23,797 nucleotides of DNA from CAYIRQ01 sp964365905 (lineage in GTDB: Bacteria > Patescibacteriota > Gracilibacteria > Peribacterales > Peribacteraceae), in the NCBI GenBank assembly GCA_964365905.1, contig CAYIRQ010000006.1:1-23797 (forward strand), in the 5' to 3' direction. The translations under genes were made by a program, and so were the position numbers. Shown piece by piece: positions 21,136 through 23,797 of the stretch (positions are counted from its first letter, which is position 1; the number at the start of each line of letters is the position of its first letter). The notes under the pieces are model-generated. The model saw only the letters and a program-made list of their open reading frames with translations. It searched no databases and was not told the origin of the DNA.

Positions 21136-23412
21136 ATGCTCAAACTCAAGCGCTACCAGTGGCGGTGCATCGAGGAACTCACGAAGTACCTCCGGGCGGT
21201 GCGGAAGAGCGGGAATCCCAAGACGGCATTCATCGAAGCGAAGGAGCAGCCCTACAAAGTTCTCCATGGGGACCCCAACGTGCCCTTCGTCTGCATCCGG
21301 GTACCGACGGGGGGCGGGAAGACGCTCATCGCCGCCCACGCCGTTGCTGTAGCGTTCGGGCACTATCTGCAGGAGAAGGAGGAGGTGGGGCTAGTGCTTT
21401 GGCTCGTGCCGAGCGATTCGATCCGCTCGCAGACGCTTGCCCAGCTTGGTGACGTGCATCATCCCTACCGCGAGGCGCTGGATCGCGCTTTCGATACGAA
21501 GGTGAAGGTCATGGACATCACGGAGGCGCGGAGTATCAAGCCGGGCGACCTCGCCGGGAACGTCTGCATCGTGGTGGCGACGCTCGCCTCGGTGCGGCGG
21601 GAGGATACAGAGGGGCTCAAGGTTTATCGGCAGAACGGCGCTCTCACGGAGCATTTCCGTGGCGTCAGGAACGGAGACCTCTTCAAGGATAAGGCCGGGC
21701 TCGTCGTGCAGTCCCTTGCAAACGTCATCCGGCTCCATCGCCCCCTCATCATCCTCGATGAAGGCCACAATGCGCAGACGGAGCTCTCGGTAGAGGTCAT
21801 CGGGAACTTCCTCCCCTCCTGCATCGTCGAGTTCACGGCGACGCCGCTAGGAGGGAGCAACGTGCTCGTGGAGGTTCCCGCCGTGGAGCTCAAGCAGGTG
21901 GACATGGTAAAAATCCCCATCGAACTCACGAACATCACAAACTGGCAGGAAACAGTGCGGGCGGCAAAGGAGAAGCGAGATGCGCTGGAGAAAATCGCGG
22001 AGAAGGAGCAAAAACGGACAAAGGAGGTTGTGCATCCCATCCTGCTCGTGCAGGCGGAGCGGGAGCAGGAGCACCCGGAGAAGGTGCACGTTCACAAGCT
22101 CGTGGACTTCCTCACGGGGGAACTCAAGGTGAAGCGGGAAGCAATCGCCATCAAGACCGGAAGAGAGGACGAATTGAAGCAGCACAGGAACCTCATGGAC
22201 CCGAAGTGCTCCATTCGTTACATCGTGACCTGCAATGCCCTCAAGGAAGGCTGGGATTGCGCCTTCGCGTACGTCCTCGCCTCGGTCTCGAATCTCGGGA
22301 CGCGGCTCGGCGTCGAGCAGCTCATCGGGCGCATTCTTCGACTCCCGAACGCGAAGCGGAAAGAGGCGGAGGAACTCAACCATTCCTACGTTTTCACGTC
22401 CTCCCGTCGCTTCGATGATGCCGCGCAGCTCGTTATCGTTGGGTTGGAGCAGGAGGGCTACCACAAGAGCGACATCATCCAAGGCAGCAGACAGGGGGGG
22501 AGAGCGGAATATGAGGCAATTCGCGCCGCCACGAAGGAGGATTTTTCTCTCCCGTACCTTGGCATCGGCGGGGAACCGCTCGATTTCTACGATCTCCTGC
22601 CACCGGATTTTTCGCTCCGAGGGAAGGAAGGATCCCTTGAACTCCTCGCACACCTTGAAAACAGCACGGCGCTCATTGATGTGACAGAGGATGCGATCGT
22701 GACCTCCAAGCGTGTGCAGCTCCGGCGGCTCGGACTCTCCCGCGAGGAGACGGAGGAGGAACTCGTGCAATGGCTCTCCCGGCATGTGCAGGAGCAGGCA
22801 GTCGAGCGGAGGGATATGACGGCATTCCTGCGGGGACTTATCACGCGTCTTCGTAAGAAACGCTCCCTCGCATCACTCTACGCGCAGAAGTTCGCGCTCC
22901 GTGACGGCATCCGGGAGATTGTGGAGAGGCTTGTCACAGAGGAGGCGGAGAGGCAATTCCGTGCCTTGCAAAAGACGGGGAAACTCACTCCGAGTAGAGA
23001 GAACGAGTGGCGCTTCCCGCATGAGCTCACGCTCCTCCATCCTTTGAAAGAATCCTTTACCCGGCATCTCTTCGATCACTGCGAGGATTGCAACAATCCC
23101 GAGTTGGAACTCGCTCGTCAGCTCGACAATCATGAGAACGTGGACTGGTGGCTCCGCAACGTCGTACAGGACACAGACGGCTTCCGGTTGCAGGGTTTCC
23201 AGCGTGAAGGGTTCTATCCCGATTTCATCGTTCTGACAAAGAGCGGGAAGTGGTGGGTGCTGGAGTACAAGGGTGAGGATCGCGCTACAAACGAAGATAG
23301 TGAATACAAGGATGCTCTCGGGAGGCTATGGGCGGAGGTGTGCGGGTCCGAGTTCCACTTTGCTCTTGTCACTCGTGATACGCTTCCTCCTCTTCTTCCC
23401 ATTATCACATGA
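21136..23412 (+). CDS. res: Type III restriction enzyme (Res)
   Basis: 758-aa restriction subunit. The SF2 ATPase core starts with PTGGGKT (57-63, Walker A) and has DEGH (208-211, Walker B) and the later GWDCAF and GRILRLP helicase motifs. The C-terminal nuclease is PD-(D/E)xK: Pro695-Asp696 then Glu710-x-Lys712 in VLEYKG. With Mod it cuts DNA after translocation between two unmethylated sites. ATG 21136 is chosen because LKLKRYQWRCIEELTKYL is the normal opening; the ORF extension to 21055 lies within mod. Intact motifs suggest activity. Its last codons overlap the next gene as ATGA. Confidence 0.92.
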   Translation: MLKLKRYQWRCIEELTKYLRAVRKSGNPKTAFIEAKEQPYKVLHGDPNVPFVCIRVPTGGGKTLIAAHAVAVAFGHYLQEKEEVGLVLWLVPSDSIRSQTLAQLGDVHHPYREALDRAFDTKVKVMDITEARSIKPGDLAGNVCIVVATLASVRREDTEGLKVYRQNGALTEHFRGVRNGDLFKDKAGLVVQSLANVIRLHRPLIILDEGHNAQTELSVEVIGNFLPSCIVEFTATPLGGSNVLVEVPAVELKQVDMVKIPIELTNITNWQETVRAAKEKRDALEKIAEKEQKRTKEVVHPILLVQAEREQEHPEKVHVHKLVDFLTGELKVKREAIAIKTGREDELKQHRNLMDPKCSIRYIVTCNALKEGWDCAFAYVLASVSNLGTRLGVEQLIGRILRLPNAKRKEAEELNHSYVFTSSRRFDDAAQLVIVGLEQEGYHKSDIIQGSRQGGRAEYEAIRAATKEDFSLPYLGIGGEPLDFYDLLPPDFSLRGKEGSLELLAHLENSTALIDVTEDAIVTSKRVQLRRLGLSREETEEELVQWLSRHVQEQAVERRDMTAFLRGLITRLRKKRSLASLYAQKFALRDGIREIVERLVTEEAERQFRALQKTGKLTPSRENEWRFPHELTLLHPLKESFTRHLFDHCEDCNNPELELARQLDNHENVDWWLRNVVQDTDGFRLQGFQREGFYPDFIVLTKSGKWWVLEYKGEDRATNEDSEYKDALGRLWAEVCGSEFHFALVTRDTLPPLLPIIT

Positions 23413-23582
23413 GCAACAATGATGATGCTAAAATAACCGTCGAAGTAGTGAAGAATGCCGCTCATGCTCTCGGACAAATCAATCCAGATGCGGAGGAGAT
23501 TTGTTGGGGTTTGGGAATACACAGACCAACGCAAATGCAGATTGCGGCCGTAGAAAAGATCATGCAACAGGAGAATCTCTAA
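23409..23582 (+). CDS. Small 57-aa protein following res
   Basis: Short ORF, MSNNDDAKITVEVVKNAAHA..., whose ATG overlaps the res stop (ATGA 23409-23412), implying translational coupling. Helical prediction with ICWGLGIHRPTQMQIAAVEK in the C-terminal half. No family recognised. A role with the restriction system is suggested only by the coupling. Confidence 0.6.
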   Translation: MSNNDDAKITVEVVKNAAHALGQINPDAEEICWGLGIHRPTQMQIAAVEKIMQQENL

Positions 23583-23588
23583 GCACCC

Positions 23589-23797
23589 ATGATGAAACCT
23601 CACCAACATCTCAGGGATCGTTCCTACTACGAGGACATCCATGACAAATGCACGGTCGAGACGTGTCTTTTTTATGAGGAATGGTTTGAAAAGAAGCTGA
23701 TGACAAAAATACGGGAACTCCCGAAGGAAGATCAAAAGGGAATCATCCCCAACGCCCCCTACATCGTCGCTGGGGAGCGCTACCTCAAGAAGTCCGA
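23589..23797 (+). CDS. Unknown protein, cut by the right edge
   Basis: Open frame from ATG 23589 (or 23592) to the window end: MMKPHQHLRDRSYYEDIHDK, then CTVETCLFYEEWFEKKL, then a charged stretch ending GERYLKKS. It begins 6 nt after the 57-aa stop, so it probably extends the mod-res operon. The two Cys and the aromatic-acidic pattern do not identify a family. At least 69 residues; the 3' end is missing. Confidence 0.6.
   Translation, partial: MMKPHQHLRDRSYYEDIHDKCTVETCLFYEEWFEKKLMTKIRELPKEDQKGIIPNAPYIVAGERYLKKS

Larger units (their letters stand above)
12834..23797. mobile_element. Putative integrative element at tRNA-Cys, right end not seen
   Basis: The intact tRNA-Cys 3' end is abutted by an outward-reading serine recombinase and then a minus-strand operon of ATPase, small proteins and DUF5659, typical of a small integrative element. 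The 463-aa unknown and Type III restriction-modification genes that follow may be cargo or a neighbouring island. No second copy of the tRNA 3' end is found in the window, so the far boundary and element size are unknown. Confidence 0.5.

Noticed and set aside
1..23797. CRISPR array or cas genes
   Set aside because: No regularly spaced direct repeats of CRISPR size and no Cas-like protein in any frame.
1..23797. TGA recoded as glycine, as in Gracilibacteria
   Set aside because: TGA ends many clearly complete genes, including ATGA overlaps at 3040, 3793, 15607 and 23409, so it is a stop here.

Overview
The window looks like a piece of a bacterial genome from the Patescibacteria (candidate phyla radiation), most like the Peregrinibacteria/Peribacteria. 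This is inference from gene content and signals, with no marker gene in view. The hints are a compact layout, few Shine-Dalgarno sequences, several start codons only 6-15 nt downstream of an extended -10 box (leaderless or near-leaderless mRNAs), and small conserved proteins typical of these metagenome-derived genomes. TGA works as an ordinary stop. The sequence is an assembled scaffold: it has a 10-N gap at 9737-9746 and an apparent chimeric contig end beside it.

Region 1 (1-5.9 kb, + strand) starts with a UbiB/AarF-like kinase that runs off the left edge. It continues as an island of small toxin-antitoxin-like cassettes: a Fic protein, a ParD/ParE pair, a MntA/HepT pair, a DUF5678 protein with a retropepsin-like aspartic protease (probably frameshifted at its 5' end), and a Fic gene that has lost its catalytic core. 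An interspersed hairpin-forming repeat lies in the 3' flank of most cassettes.

Region 2 (5.86-11.06 kb, - strand) is chromosomal: two small membrane proteins (DUF1622, DUF4383), a conserved hypothetical, a PfkB-family sugar kinase, and a large secreted, membrane-anchored Ig/fibronectin-III protein of about 800 residues. The assembly chimera breaks this last gene. Region 3 (11.2-12.45 kb, + strand) has a lipoprotein and a DsbB-like thiol oxidoreductase. Both fit envelope biology together with the surface protein.

Region 4 (12.5-23.8 kb) is a probable integrative element next to tRNA-Cys(GCA). Two broken copies of the tRNA 5' half precede the intact tRNA. A large serine recombinase points at the tRNA and its reading frame runs antisense through it. 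Behind it on the same strand is a compact module: a conserved mobile-element protein, a Walker ATPase, two 56-aa proteins and a DUF5659 protein, with start/stop overlaps. Next come an unrecognised 463-aa protein on the minus strand and, divergently, a Type III restriction-modification pair (Mod, Res). Two small unknown ORFs follow Res, the second cut by the right edge. The 258-bp divergent region between the 463-aa gene and mod holds several nested inverted repeats that look like a structured RNA or regulatory region. The far end of the element is not in view.
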